Source: Microbacterium testaceum (GTDB lineage: Bacteria > Actinomycetota > Actinomycetes > Actinomycetales > Microbacteriaceae). Taken from it: a DNA stretch of 64,000 nucleotides. The notes under the pieces are model-generated. The model was not told the DNA's origin. It searched no databases and worked only from the letters and a program-made list of their open reading frames with translations. Location: assembly GCF_029761935.1 (NCBI RefSeq), contig NZ_CP121699.1, positions 2,914,001 through 2,978,000 on the forward strand, read 5' to 3'. Shown piece after piece: positions 52,485 to 61,399 of the stretch (the first letter of the stretch is position 1; each line of letters opens with the position of its first letter). The translations under genes and the position numbers were made by a program.

Positions 52485-52491
52485 GTTCACC
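52485..52491 (+). promoter_or_regulatory. Single PHO-box-like half-site (GTTCACC)
   Basis: GTTCACC matches one direct-repeat unit of the actinobacterial PhoP box, 117 bp before the nuclease/nucleotidase gene. A second good unit is not visible, so this is weak. Confidence 0.2.
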
Positions 52492-52607
52492 TGATCGAAA
52501 TAAAGAAGTCTGGGAAAAGGGTATGGGGATCGTTTACGGTCGTTGAGACCCCCCGTCGATTCCCCCACCGCCGACGTCGCCTTGCGCGCGCCGGTACTTG
52601 GAGACCC

Positions 52608-55600
52608 ATGCCTTCCGATGCTTCGCGCGTGTCCGCACGCCGTTTCACCACCGCACTGAGCGCCGCCCTCGGCGTCGCCCTGCTCGGCTCAGCGATCGTG
52701 CCGCTCCCGGCTTCGGCCGCCGTCGGCTCGAAGGTGGTGATCAACGAGGCCTACGTGAAGGGCGGGAGCGCCGGCGCCTTCTACAACAAGAAGTTCGTCG
52801 AGCTCTATAACGCGGGCGACACGGCGCAAGATCTGAGCGGCTGGTCGCTCCAGTACCGCGCCACCGCGAACGTGAGCACGGGTAACGTGCAGAAGCTGAC
52901 GGGCTCGATTGCCGCGGGAGGCTACTACCTCATCGCTCTTCCGGGCAACGAGAATGAAGCCAACGGTGCTCAGCTGCCCGCTGCGGACGTGACCAGCAAG
53001 ACCGTCACCCCCTCGGGGACGAACGGCCAGCTTTTCCTCGCCAACGTCGGTGAGGCGATCGCCCCGGCAGAGGGCAAGGTCGCTGACGCCCGTGTGGTCG
53101 ACTTCCTCGGATACGGCACGGCCAAGAGTTTCGAGACGGCTCCCGCGATCGTCGACGGGGCCAACAGCAAGCCCAACGCTCTCGTCCGCACCGACTTCGT
53201 CGACACCGACGACAACTCGAAGGACTTCACCAACACCACGACGGTCACGCCGCAGAGCTCGGGCCGGACCACGCCCACCCCCGACCCGTCGGGCTCGGCA
53301 TCGCCGTCGCCCTCGCCGTCCGCCTCGGCGACGCAGGCGCCCCCGGTCACGCCGGGCGCGGTCGTCCCGATCAGCGAGATCCAGGGCACCGGCGCAACCA
53401 CGCCGCTCGCCGGCCAGACCGTCACCACGCGCGGCATCGTGACCGCCGCGTACCCGACCGGCGGCTACAACGGCTTCTTCATCCAGACCCCCGGTACCGG
53501 TGGCGAGATCGATCCGAAGACGCACACGGCATCCGACGCGATCTTCGTCTACGGCTCGGCCGCGACCGCCACGGTCGCGATCGGCCAGCACGTCGAGGTG
53601 ACGGGAACCGCTGACGAGTTCTCGGGCCAGACGCAGATCTCCGCCGAGCCCGCGGGGGTGAGCGCGCTCACCGAGCAGGCCGCCGCCGTGCAGCCCGCCA
53701 AGATCTCGTGGCCGAAGACAGACGAGGAGCGCGAGCGCTTCGAGGGCATGCTCCTCGCGCCGCAGGGCGACTTCACCGTCACGAACTCGTACTCGACCAA
53801 CCAGTACGCCGAGGTCGGCCTCGCTGCCGGCACCACGCCGCTGCGCACTCCCACCGACGTCGCGCGGCCGGGCACCCTTGACTACGACGGAGCCGTCGCC
53901 GACAACGCCGCCCGCGGCGTCGTCCTCGACGACGGTGCGTCGATCAACTTCCTGAACGACGCCAACAAGGGCATCCCCCTGCCGTACGTGTCGCTGACGA
54001 AGCCCGTGCGCGTGGGCGCCCCGACGACGTTCACGAAGCCGGTCATCCTCGACTACCGCAACAACACCTGGAAGTTCCAGCCGACGCAGCAGCTCACGGT
54101 CGACAACGCGGAGAAGGTCCAGCCGGCGACCTTCGCGAACACCCGCACCACGGCACCCGCGCCGGTCGGCGGCGATCTGAAGATCTCGAGCTTCAACGTC
54201 CTGAACTACTTCACCACCACCGCCGCGAGCGTCAACTGCGCCTCGGTGTACAAGGACCGCGCGGGCAACCCGGTCACGGCGAACACGTGCCCCGCTCCCG
54301 GCCCTCGCGGCGCCGCGAACGACGAGAACCTCACGCGCCAGCAGGACAAGATCGTCGCCGCCATCAACGGTCTCGGTGCCGACGTCGTCTCGCTCGAAGA
54401 GATCGAGAACTCCGCGAAGTTCGGCAAGAACCGCGACGCGGCGCTGTCCACCCTGGTCGGTGCCCTCAACGCCGCGCTCGGTTCGGAGCAGTGGGCCTTC
54501 GTCCCCTCGCCCGCGGCCCTGCCCGCGACCGAGGACGTGATCCGCACGGCCTTCATCTACAAGAAGGCCGTGGCCGCTCCCGTCGGCGACAGCGTCATCC
54601 TCGACGACGCCGCGTTCCGCAACGCACGCCAACCGCTCGCGCAGGCGTTCGCCCCGGTCGCGTTCCCGGATGCCAAGATCCTGGCGATCGTGAACCACTT
54701 CAAGTCGAAGGGCGACAGCGACCCCAAGGCGACGGGCGACAACGCCAACGGCATCCAGGGTGCGTTCAACGGCGATCGGGTGCGTCAGGCGGAGGCCCTC
54801 GGGAACTTCGCGAAGACCCGCTCGGCCGCGGTCGGCACCGACGACGTGTTCCTGCTCGGCGACTTCAACTCCTACTCGCAGGAAGACCCGATCCAGAAGC
54901 TGCGCGATTTCGGCTTCGAGCCGCTCGAGGCGGGCACCGGAAAGTACTCGTACTCGTTCAGCGGTCAGTCGGGTTCGCTCGATCACGTGCTGGCCTCGCC
55001 CTCCGCGCGCGAGCTGGTGACGGGCGCCGACATCTGGAACATCAACGCCGTCGAGGCCCTGGCCCTGGAGTACAGCCGCTACAACTACAACGCGCTGAAC
55101 TTCTACGACACGACGCCCTACCGCTCCAGCGATCACGACCCGGTCATCGTGGGTCTCGACCTGTCTCCGACGACCCAGGTGAACCTGGTCGGCATCAACG
55201 ACTTCCACGGTCGGATCGACGCCAACACCGTCCGGTTCGCCGGGACCGTCGAGCAGGTTCGCGCGCAGTACGGCGAGAGGAACTCGCTGTTCATCTCCAA
55301 CGGCGACAACATCGGCGCCTCGGTGTTCGCCTCGTCGTACTTCGGTGACAAGCCGACCATCGACGTGCTGAACGCGCTCGAGCTGAAGGCCTCGGCCGCG
55401 GGAAACCACGAGTTCGACAAGGGCGCGAACGACCTCACCGATCGCGTCGACGGTCTCGCCGACTTCCCGTACCTGGCCGCGAACGTCTTCGCGGACGGCA
55501 AGCCTCTGCTGCAGGAGTACGCGATCTTCGAGGTCGACGGTGTGCGCGTCGGCGTCATCGGAGCCATCACGGAGTCGACCCCGACGCTGGTCACGCCCAG

Positions 55601-57287
55601 CGGCATCCAGGGGATCGAATTCCGCGAGCCCGTCGCCGAGGTGAATCGCGTCGTCGCCGAGATCGACGACCAGGTCGACGTGATCGTCGCCCAGTACCAC
55701 AAGGGCTCCGGTGCCGGTCAGGCCACGACGACTCTCGAGCAGGCCGTCGCGGCCGGGGGACCGTTCGCGAAGATCGTGAACGAGACCTCCCCCGAGGTGG
55801 ATGCCATCTTCACCGGCCACACGCACCAGCTGTACGCGTGGGACGCGCCGATCCCCGGCCGTGAGGGCACGCGCCCGATCGTCCAGACGGGCAACTACGG
55901 CGAGAACGTCGGTCAGATCGTGCTCGACGTCGATGCGCAGGGCGACGTGGTCAATCACACCGCGCGGAACGTCGCGCGCCTCGGGGGCAAGGACGCGGCC
56001 GTCAACGCGGCTCTCGACGCGGAACTCGTCCGCACCTACCCTCGCGTCGCGAAGGTGGACGGGATCGTGAAGGCGGCCCGTGCCGAAGCCGACGTGGTCG
56101 GACAGCAGCAGGTGGGGTCGGTCAGTGCCGACATCACGACGGCCTTCAGCGGCGGCGCGTACGTCGACGGCGTCTACACCGGTGGCACGCGCGGCGATCG
56201 GACGAAGCAGTCGGCTCTCGGCGGGCTCGTGGCCGACGCGCTGCTCGACTCGCTGGATGATGCCGACCGAGGCGGTGCCGAGATCTCGTTCGTCAACGCG
56301 GGCGGCCTGCGCGACGAGTTGCTCTACGGGACCGACGGCGGTGTGGTCACGCTCGCCGAGGCGAACGCGGTCCTGCCCTTCCTCAACAACCTGTGGACCA
56401 CGACCCTCACCGGCGACCAGGTGCGTCAGGTCCTCGAGCAGCAGTGGGGCGACTTCTCGAAGCGCGCCGACAACGCGAACCTGTCGCTCGGTGTCTCGGA
56501 GAACCTCCGCTACACCTACGACGCGGCGCTCCCCGCGGGGCAGCGCATCACCGGAGTCTGGATCGACGGCGTGCCCGTCGACCCGGCGAAGGGGTACCGT
56601 GTGGGCTCGTTCAACTTCCTGCTCGGCGGAGGAGACAGCTTCTCGGTCTTCGCGAAGGGAACCGACACGCGCGACTCGGGTCTCATCGACCGCGACGCGT
56701 GGATCCGGTACCTGGACGAGAACCGAGGGTTGACCCCCGACTTCACCGCGCGTGGCGTGCAGGTGTCGGGTGCTCGCGCCGCGGCACCGGGCACCGATCT
56801 CACGGTGACGGTGTCGAACCTGGACCTCACCTCGCTCGGCGCGCCGGCCAACACGACGCTCGACGCTTCGTTCGGCGCCGAGACGGTGTCGCCCCGCGCG
56901 ACGGCGCGGACGATGGCCCTCGCCGCCCCGTCGGCGCGAGTCGCGGCGCTCGCCGCGCCCGCGGCGGCCGGCGTCGCGGTGGTCGACGGCTCGGCGACCG
57001 TGACCGTGGGAGTGCCCGCGGACGCCGTCGGGACCCTGCAGCTGCGCCTGACCGCGCAGCCCACCGGGACCGCCGTGGTGGTGCCCGTGCAGGTGACCGC
57101 GGCCGGTGACGGTGCCGGCGGGGGCGCGGGCCAGGGCCAGAACGGGTCCGGTCGGGGCTCGGCGTCCGGCTCGCTGCCGACGACGGGCGCCGACACGACG
57201 TGGATGGGTGCGGGCGTGCTCGCCGCGCTCGCGCTGCTGGGGCTCGGCCTCGTGTCCCGCCGACGGGCCACGCGTCGCGCCGACTGA
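52608..57287 (+). CDS. Cell-wall-anchored ExeM-type nuclease / 5'-nucleotidase fusion
   Basis: 1559 residues from the ATG at 52608. Signal peptide (about 1-37, ending ASA-AVG). Lamin-tail domain (about 42-165, VVINEAYVKGGS...KKFVELYNAGD). Pro/Ser linker (about 222-245). Endonuclease/exonuclease/phosphatase domain of ExeM/NucH type (about 523-850: SSFNVLNYF, VVSLEEIEN, LLGDFNSYSQ, SSDHDPVIVGL). Metallophosphatase 5'-nucleotidase (about 858-1110: GINDFHGRID, NGDNIGAS, GNHEFDKG, GHTHQLY). 5'-nucleotidase C domain (about 1150-1370). Sortase signal LPTTG near 1523, hydrophobic helix and RRR tail. The parts would cut extracellular DNA to nucleotides and remove their phosphate. No sortase is encoded nearby. 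Confidence 0.9.
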   Translation: MPSDASRVSARRFTTALSAALGVALLGSAIVPLPASAAVGSKVVINEAYVKGGSAGAFYNKKFVELYNAGDTAQDLSGWSLQYRATANVSTGNVQKLTGSIAAGGYYLIALPGNENEANGAQLPAADVTSKTVTPSGTNGQLFLANVGEAIAPAEGKVADARVVDFLGYGTAKSFETAPAIVDGANSKPNALVRTDFVDTDDNSKDFTNTTTVTPQSSGRTTPTPDPSGSASPSPSPSASATQAPPVTPGAVVPISEIQGTGATTPLAGQTVTTRGIVTAAYPTGGYNGFFIQTPGTGGEIDPKTHTASDAIFVYGSAATATVAIGQHVEVTGTADEFSGQTQISAEPAGVSALTEQAAAVQPAKISWPKTDEERERFEGMLLAPQGDFTVTNSYSTNQYAEVGLAAGTTPLRTPTDVARPGTLDYDGAVADNAARGVVLDDGASINFLNDANKGIPLPYVSLTKPVRVGAPTTFTKPVILDYRNNTWKFQPTQQLTVDNAEKVQPATFANTRTTAPAPVGGDLKISSFNVLNYFTTTAASVNCASVYKDRAGNPVTANTCPAPGPRGAANDENLTRQQDKIVAAINGLGADVVSLEEIENSAKFGKNRDAALSTLVGALNAALGSEQWAFVPSPAALPATEDVIRTAFIYKKAVAAPVGDSVILDDAAFRNARQPLAQAFAPVAFPDAKILAIVNHFKSKGDSDPKATGDNANGIQGAFNGDRVRQAEALGNFAKTRSAAVGTDDVFLLGDFNSYSQEDPIQKLRDFGFEPLEAGTGKYSYSFSGQSGSLDHVLASPSARELVTGADIWNINAVEALALEYSRYNYNALNFYDTTPYRSSDHDPVIVGLDLSPTTQVNLVGINDFHGRIDANTVRFAGTVEQVRAQYGERNSLFISNGDNIGASVFASSYFGDKPTIDVLNALELKASAAGNHEFDKGANDLTDRVDGLADFPYLAANVFADGKPLLQEYAIFEVDGVRVGVIGAITESTPTLVTPSGIQGIEFREPVAEVNRVVAEIDDQVDVIVAQYHKGSGAGQATTTLEQAVAAGGPFAKIVNETSPEVDAIFTGHTHQLYAWDAPIPGREGTRPIVQTGNYGENVGQIVLDVDAQGDVVNHTARNVARLGGKDAAVNAALDAELVRTYPRVAKVDGIVKAARAEADVVGQQQVGSVSADITTAFSGGAYVDGVYTGGTRGDRTKQSALGGLVADALLDSLDDADRGGAEISFVNAGGLRDELLYGTDGGVVTLAEANAVLPFLNNLWTTTLTGDQVRQVLEQQWGDFSKRADNANLSLGVSENLRYTYDAALPAGQRITGVWIDGVPVDPAKGYRVGSFNFLLGGGDSFSVFAKGTDTRDSGLIDRDAWIRYLDENRGLTPDFTARGVQVSGARAAAPGTDLTVTVSNLDLTSLGAPANTTLDASFGAETVSPRATARTMALAAPSARVAALAAPAAAGVAVVDGSATVTVGVPADAVGTLQLRLTAQPTGTAVVVPVQVTAAGDGAGGGAGQGQNGSGRGSASGSLPTTGADTTWMGAGVLAALALLGLGLVSRRRATRRAD

Positions 57288-57298
57288 TCAGCGAGAGA

Positions 57299-57336
57299 GA
57301 CGGGACCCCGGATGCCATGGCATCCGGGGTCCCGTC
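57299..57336 (+). terminator. Terminator after the nuclease/nucleotidase gene, also an inverted GGATGCC pair
   Basis: Perfect 17-bp arms (57299-57315 and 57320-57336), loop CATG, then TTTT. The core is identical to that at 52359-52392 while the outer stem differs. It lies between the plus-strand gene and the convergent lacI-type gene. Confidence 0.88.
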
Positions 57337-57339
57337 TTT

Positions 57340-58350
57340 TCAGGACACGCGCGGGGGAGCGGTGGAGGCGCGGACGACGAGCCGGGTCTCGGCTTCGGTC
57401 CGCCATGCCGGTTCGCCGGTCCCCTCGATCATCGACAGGAGCAGGCGGGTCGCCTCGACACCCTGCGCCTGCGGGAACTGCTCGATCGTGGTGAGGGAGA
57501 ACATCTCGGCGTAGTCGTGTCCGTCGATTCCGACGACGCTGAGCTCGGTGGGGACCGAGATGCCCATCCGCCGCGCGGCGATAATCACGCCGATCGCGAC
57601 CTCGTCGCACGCGGCGACCACGCCGGTGGGACGCGAGGCCGCGTCGGCCAGGAACGAGGCGGCGGCCGCGTACGCGTCGGTGATCGTCAGGGTGGAGGGC
57701 ACGCTGCGGATGCGCACGGCCAGATCGTGATCGTTCATCGCGTTCCGATACCCGATCGAGCGCTCGTCCACGTCTTTCGCGGGGGCGTCACTGCGGGGGG
57801 TGCTGCCGACGAAGGCGATGTCGGTGTGTCCGAGTGCGATGAGGTGCTGCGTGATGATGCGCGTGATCGCGATGTTGTCGAGACCGAGGGTGGGCACACC
57901 GCTGAGGGCGTTGCCGATGCTCACCACCGGCTTGCCGATGTTCGCGAGGCGTTCGAGGTCGGCGTCGTCCGGCTCGAGGGCGACGGCGATGATGCCGTCG
58001 AACCGTTTGCGGGCCAGGTACGTGGAGTACAGGCTCTCGCGGTCGTTGGACCCCGGCTCGGCCACGTAGAGCGTGACGTCGTAGCCGAGGGGGATGAGGG
58101 TGCGTTCGACCCCTTCGACGATGGAGCCGAAGTACCAGCGGTTCACCTTCGGCACGATCAGGGCGATCGTGCGGGTGCGCCCCGTCGCGAGGCTCACCGC
58201 GCTCGTCGATGGCACATAGCCGAGGGATGCCGCGGCGTCGGTGACGCGTTGGCGAGTGAGGTCGGAGACGTAGCCGCCGCCCGTGAGAGCGCGGCTTGCC
58301 GTCGACTTGGACACGCCGGCCAGGCGTGCCACATCGGCGATTCCGCTCAT
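57340..58350 (-). CDS. LacI-family sugar regulator
   Basis: 336 residues from the ATG at 58350 (MSGIADVARLAG); a longer frame to 58419 was rejected. The LacI headpiece (ADVARLAGVSKSTASRAL, about residues 5-22, hinge DLTRQRV) and periplasmic-binding-like effector domain (RTIALIVPKVNRWYFGSIVE; VVAACDEVAIGVIIAARRMG; LSVVGIDGHDYAEMF) are intact. It is divergent from the sugar ABC operon. Two GGAAYCGGTYCC-type sites upstream are its probable operators. A sugar or sugar derivative should release it. Confidence 0.92.
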   Translation of the reverse strand: MSGIADVARLAGVSKSTASRALTGGGYVSDLTRQRVTDAAASLGYVPSTSAVSLATGRTRTIALIVPKVNRWYFGSIVEGVERTLIPLGYDVTLYVAEPGSNDRESLYSTYLARKRFDGIIAVALEPDDADLERLANIGKPVVSIGNALSGVPTLGLDNIAITRIITQHLIALGHTDIAFVGSTPRSDAPAKDVDERSIGYRNAMNDHDLAVRIRSVPSTLTITDAYAAAASFLADAASRPTGVVAACDEVAIGVIIAARRMGISVPTELSVVGIDGHDYAEMFSLTTIEQFPQAQGVEATRLLLSMIEGTGEPAWRTEAETRLVVRASTAPPRVS

Positions 58351-58422
58351 GCCGTGATCTTCCTCGTGATGCGTCGACGTCCGTGTCGACGTCGAAAAGA
58401 GTATCCGAGAATCACCCAAAGT

Positions 58423-58434
58423 GGAACCGGTCCC
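58423..58434. promoter_or_regulatory. Candidate LacI operator 1 (GGAACCGGTCCC)
   Basis: A 12-bp near-palindrome with the central CG common to LacI-family sites, 73 bp upstream of the lacI-type start. Confidence 0.5.
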
Positions 58435-58532
58435 GGTCCGATATACCGGTCGCTTTCCGCGTCTTTCCGCTAGTTATCGGTTCGTGACCTGCGGCCGGTT
58501 GCAACTCTTGTGGATTGGCTCTACGGTTGCCT

Positions 58533-58544
58533 GGAATCGGTTCC
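58533..58544. promoter_or_regulatory. Candidate LacI operator 2 (GGAATCGGTTCC)
   Basis: A 12-bp near-palindrome sharing GGAA, the CGG core and TCC with operator 1, 45 bp before the binding-protein start. The two sites are 110 bp apart centre to centre, so DNA looping is possible. Confidence 0.55.
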
Positions 58545-58588
58545 CGACGGGATCCGGTGCACCAAGACACTCAAAGAGGAGAGACCAC

Positions 58589-59917
58589 ATGGGTATGTCA
58601 CAGCGGTATCGCCTGCTGGCGCCCGTCGGGCTGTTGGCGGTCGGTGCGATCGCTCTCGCGGGTTGCGCCGAAGGCGACAGCGGCGGCACGAGCGGTTCCG
58701 GAGGCGAGACGACCGTCCGCATCTCCGGCGGCATCACCGGTAGCGAGGCCGACCTGCTGAACCAGTCGTTCGACCAGTTCACCAAGGACACCGGCATCAA
58801 GGTCGTCTACACCGGCGACAAGAGCTTCGAGGGCAACATCGTCACCAAGGTGACCGGTGGCGACGCCCCCGACATCGCGATCGTCCCCCAGCCGGGTCTG
58901 CTCAAGACCCTCATCGGCACGGGCGACGTGAAGAAGGCGTCCGACACCGTGTCGTCGAACGTCGACCAGTACTGGGGCGAGGACTGGAAGTCCTACGGCA
59001 GCGAAGACGGAACGTTCTACGCCGCACCCATGCTCGCCAACCTCAAGGGCTACGTCTGGTACTCGCCGGCGAAGTTCAAGGAGTGGGGCGTCGAGGTTCC
59101 CAAGACGCTCGACCAGCTGATGACCCTCACGGCGACCATCCAGCAGAAGACCGGCGCCGCTCCGTGGTGCGCGGGCTTCGCCTCGGGGGACGCCTCGGGC
59201 TGGCCCGGCACCGACTGGATCGAGGACATGGTCCTGCGTCAGTCCGGCCCCGACGTCTACGACCAGTGGGTCGCCAACGAGGTCAAGTTCACCGACGCGC
59301 CGATCAAGGAGGCCTTCGAGGCCACCGGCAAGATCCTCCTGAACCCGTCGTACGTCAACGCCGGCTTCGGTGACGTCAAGAGCATCAACTCGGTCGCCTT
59401 CGCCGACGTGGCCGCCAAGGTCGCCGACGGCAGCTGCCCGATGACCCACCAGGCGTCGTTCCTGTCGTCCAACTTCCTCACGGTCAAGAACGCCTCGGGC
59501 GGCGACGTCAAGGTCGCACCCGATGGTGACGTCTACGCCTTCCTGCTCCCCGGCGTGACCGAGGGCAAGCTGGCGGTCGAGGGTGGCGGCGAGTTCGTCA
59601 CCACGTTCTCGGACGACGCGAACGTCCAGAAGGTCGCCGAATTCATGTCGACCCCCGACTTCGCCAACGCCCGCGTCAAGCTCGGCGGCGTGATCTCGGC
59701 CAACAAGGGCGCCGACCCCTCGCTCGCCTCGAGCGAGTTCCTGCAGGAGGCCATGAAGGTCGTCCAGGACCCGAACACCACGCTGCGTTTCGACGCCTCG
59801 GACCTCATGCCGGCGACCGTCGGCTCGGGCTCGTTCTGGAAGGGCATGGTCAGCTGGATCGACGGTACGCCGACCGACCAGGTGCTGAGCGACATTCAGG
59901 CCGGTTATAACAACTAA
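58589..59917 (+). CDS. Sugar ABC transporter substrate-binding lipoprotein
   Basis: 442 residues from the ATG at 58589 (alternative ATG 58595), after AGAGGAGAG. Lipoprotein signal with lipobox LAGC (LLAVGAIALAGCAEG). SBP_bac_1-type domain: ITGSEADLLNQSFDQFTKDT, GDAPDIAIVPQPGLLKTLIG, WYSPAKFKEWGVEVPKTLDQL and PGTDWIEDMVLRQSGPDVYD, resembling alpha-glucoside/oligosaccharide binding proteins. It delivers a sugar to the permeases at 60047 and 61396. The ATPase is not in this window and may be the shared MsiK type. A 13-bp hairpin follows. Confidence 0.9.
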   Translation: MGMSQRYRLLAPVGLLAVGAIALAGCAEGDSGGTSGSGGETTVRISGGITGSEADLLNQSFDQFTKDTGIKVVYTGDKSFEGNIVTKVTGGDAPDIAIVPQPGLLKTLIGTGDVKKASDTVSSNVDQYWGEDWKSYGSEDGTFYAAPMLANLKGYVWYSPAKFKEWGVEVPKTLDQLMTLTATIQQKTGAAPWCAGFASGDASGWPGTDWIEDMVLRQSGPDVYDQWVANEVKFTDAPIKEAFEATGKILLNPSYVNAGFGDVKSINSVAFADVAAKVADGSCPMTHQASFLSSNFLTVKNASGGDVKVAPDGDVYAFLLPGVTEGKLAVEGGGEFVTTFSDDANVQKVAEFMSTPDFANARVKLGGVISANKGADPSLASSEFLQEAMKVVQDPNTTLRFDASDLMPATVGSGSFWKGMVSWIDGTPTDQVLSDIQAGYNN

Positions 59918-59935
59918 CCGCCCGCTGCACCACCG

Positions 59936-59964
59936 ATGGGCCGCCCGCCACGCGGGCGGCCCAT
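59936..59964 (+). repeat. Intercistronic hairpin after the sugar-binding-protein gene
   Basis: A perfect 13-bp stem (59936-59948 / 59952-59964), loop of 3 nt, no T-tract. Same position relative to its operon as the hairpin at 41028-41074. Confidence 0.75.
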
Positions 59965-60046
59965 CCGGGTCCATACTTCTAATCCGCCCGCACGCACCAC
60001 ACGGGCACTCAACGATGAGCACGAAGGCGTGTTCGGGAGGGACGTC

Positions 60047-61399
60047 ATGACCGATATCAAGAACGCGGAGAAGGCGCCGACGGCGTCACCTCCGCCGGGC
60101 GGACGAGCCGAGCGGCAGACGCGCGGCTCCGGCGCACGCAATCGGACCACCATGCTCGTGGTCCTCGTAGGGCTCATCCTCGCGGTGGCGCTCTTCCTCT
60201 TCATGGTGACGCGGGCCCCCGCCGACACCAAGCCGACCACCATCGGCTTCAGCCTCAACAGCTTCTTCATCTGGCTCGGTGGCCTCAGCCCCCTCGTTCA
60301 GATCCCGCTCGTCGTCGTCGCGTTCGGCGCGGTCGTCGGGCTCCTGCTGCTGCTCATCGAGTACGCGCCCCGCTCCGGCAAGGGCTACTTCTGGCTGCGG
60401 CTCATCGCCTGCTTCGGCATCCCGGTGCTCGCTTTCATGCTGCTGCGCCCGTACCAGAACGCCGTCATCTACGTCCTCGGCATCGCGATCCTCCTCGGCG
60501 CGATCCTCTTCTACGCCGACTACCGCTCGCGCCAGGGTGCGGGCTACCTGTTCCAGCTGATCCTGTTCGCGGCCCCCGCCTCGATCCTGCTGCTGCTCGG
60601 CCTGGTCTACCCGGCGATCACCACCTTCTTCCAGTCGTTCTTCGACAAGACCGGTGACAACTTCGTCGGTCTCGAGAACTACATCTGGACCTTCACGAAC
60701 CCCGAGGGCTTCTGGTCTGTCATCAACACCCTCATCTGGGTGCTGCTGGCTCCCACCATCGCCACCGCGATCGGACTGGCATACGCGGTCTTCATCGACC
60801 GCGCGGCGGGCGAGAAGTACTTGAAGGTGCTCATCTTCATGCCCTTCGCGATCTCGTTCGTCGGGGCCGGCATCATCTGGAAGTTCGTCTACGACTTCCG
60901 CCAGGGCGACCAGATCGGTGTCTTGAACGCGATCGTCACGGCCTTCGGCGGTCAGCCGGTCTCGTGGCTGGCAGCGTCGCCCCTGATCAACACCCTCCTG
61001 CTCGTCGTCGTCTTCATCTGGAGCCAGACGGGCCTGGCGATGGTCATCCTCTCGGCCGCCATCAAGGCGGTTCCGCCGGAGCAGAACGAAGCCGCCGAGC
61101 TCGACGGGGCGAGCGCCTGGGAGCGTTTCATCAACGTCACCGTCCCCGGCATCCGCTCCTCGCTGATCGTCGTGCTGACCACCATCGCCATCGGCGCCCT
61201 GAAGATCTACGACATCGTCGCCGTCATGACCGGTGGGCGTAACGACTCGACCGTCCTCGCCTTCGAGATGGTCAATCAGCAGCAGCGTTTCCAGAGCTAC
61301 GGGCACTCCGCAGCGCTGGCCGTGGTGCTGTTCATCTTCGTGCTGCCGCTGATCATCTTCAACGTGCGCCAGATCCGGAAGCAGAGGGAAGTGCGATGA
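60047..61399 (+). CDS. Sugar ABC transporter permease (MalF-like, extended N-terminus)
   Basis: 450 residues from the ATG at 60047 after GGGAGGG. The MalF-like core with the coupling loop EQNEAAELDGASAWERFINV and the segment FMPFAISFVGAGIIWKFVYD occupies the C-terminal about 300 residues. The N-terminal about 170 residues add three or four extra membrane helices (MLVVLVGLILAVALFLFMVT, LIEYAPRSGKGYFWLRLIAC), unlike the usual about 300-residue permease. The ATG is 130 bp after the binding-protein stop. It overlaps the second permease gene by 4 nt. Confidence 0.9.
   Translation: MTDIKNAEKAPTASPPPGGRAERQTRGSGARNRTTMLVVLVGLILAVALFLFMVTRAPADTKPTTIGFSLNSFFIWLGGLSPLVQIPLVVVAFGAVVGLLLLLIEYAPRSGKGYFWLRLIACFGIPVLAFMLLRPYQNAVIYVLGIAILLGAILFYADYRSRQGAGYLFQLILFAAPASILLLLGLVYPAITTFFQSFFDKTGDNFVGLENYIWTFTNPEGFWSVINTLIWVLLAPTIATAIGLAYAVFIDRAAGEKYLKVLIFMPFAISFVGAGIIWKFVYDFRQGDQIGVLNAIVTAFGGQPVSWLAASPLINTLLLVVVFIWSQTGLAMVILSAAIKAVPPEQNEAAELDGASAWERFINVTVPGIRSSLIVVLTTIAIGALKIYDIVAVMTGGRNDSTVLAFEMVNQQQRFQSYGHSAALAVVLFIFVLPLIIFNVRQIRKQREVR

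Noticed and set aside
52689..55958. A 1089-codon open frame on the minus strand
   Set aside because: It is antisense to the nuclease/nucleotidase gene, has no recognisable domain and repeats Arg/Asp/Val-rich runs. Long antisense frames are expected in DNA with GC-rich third positions.
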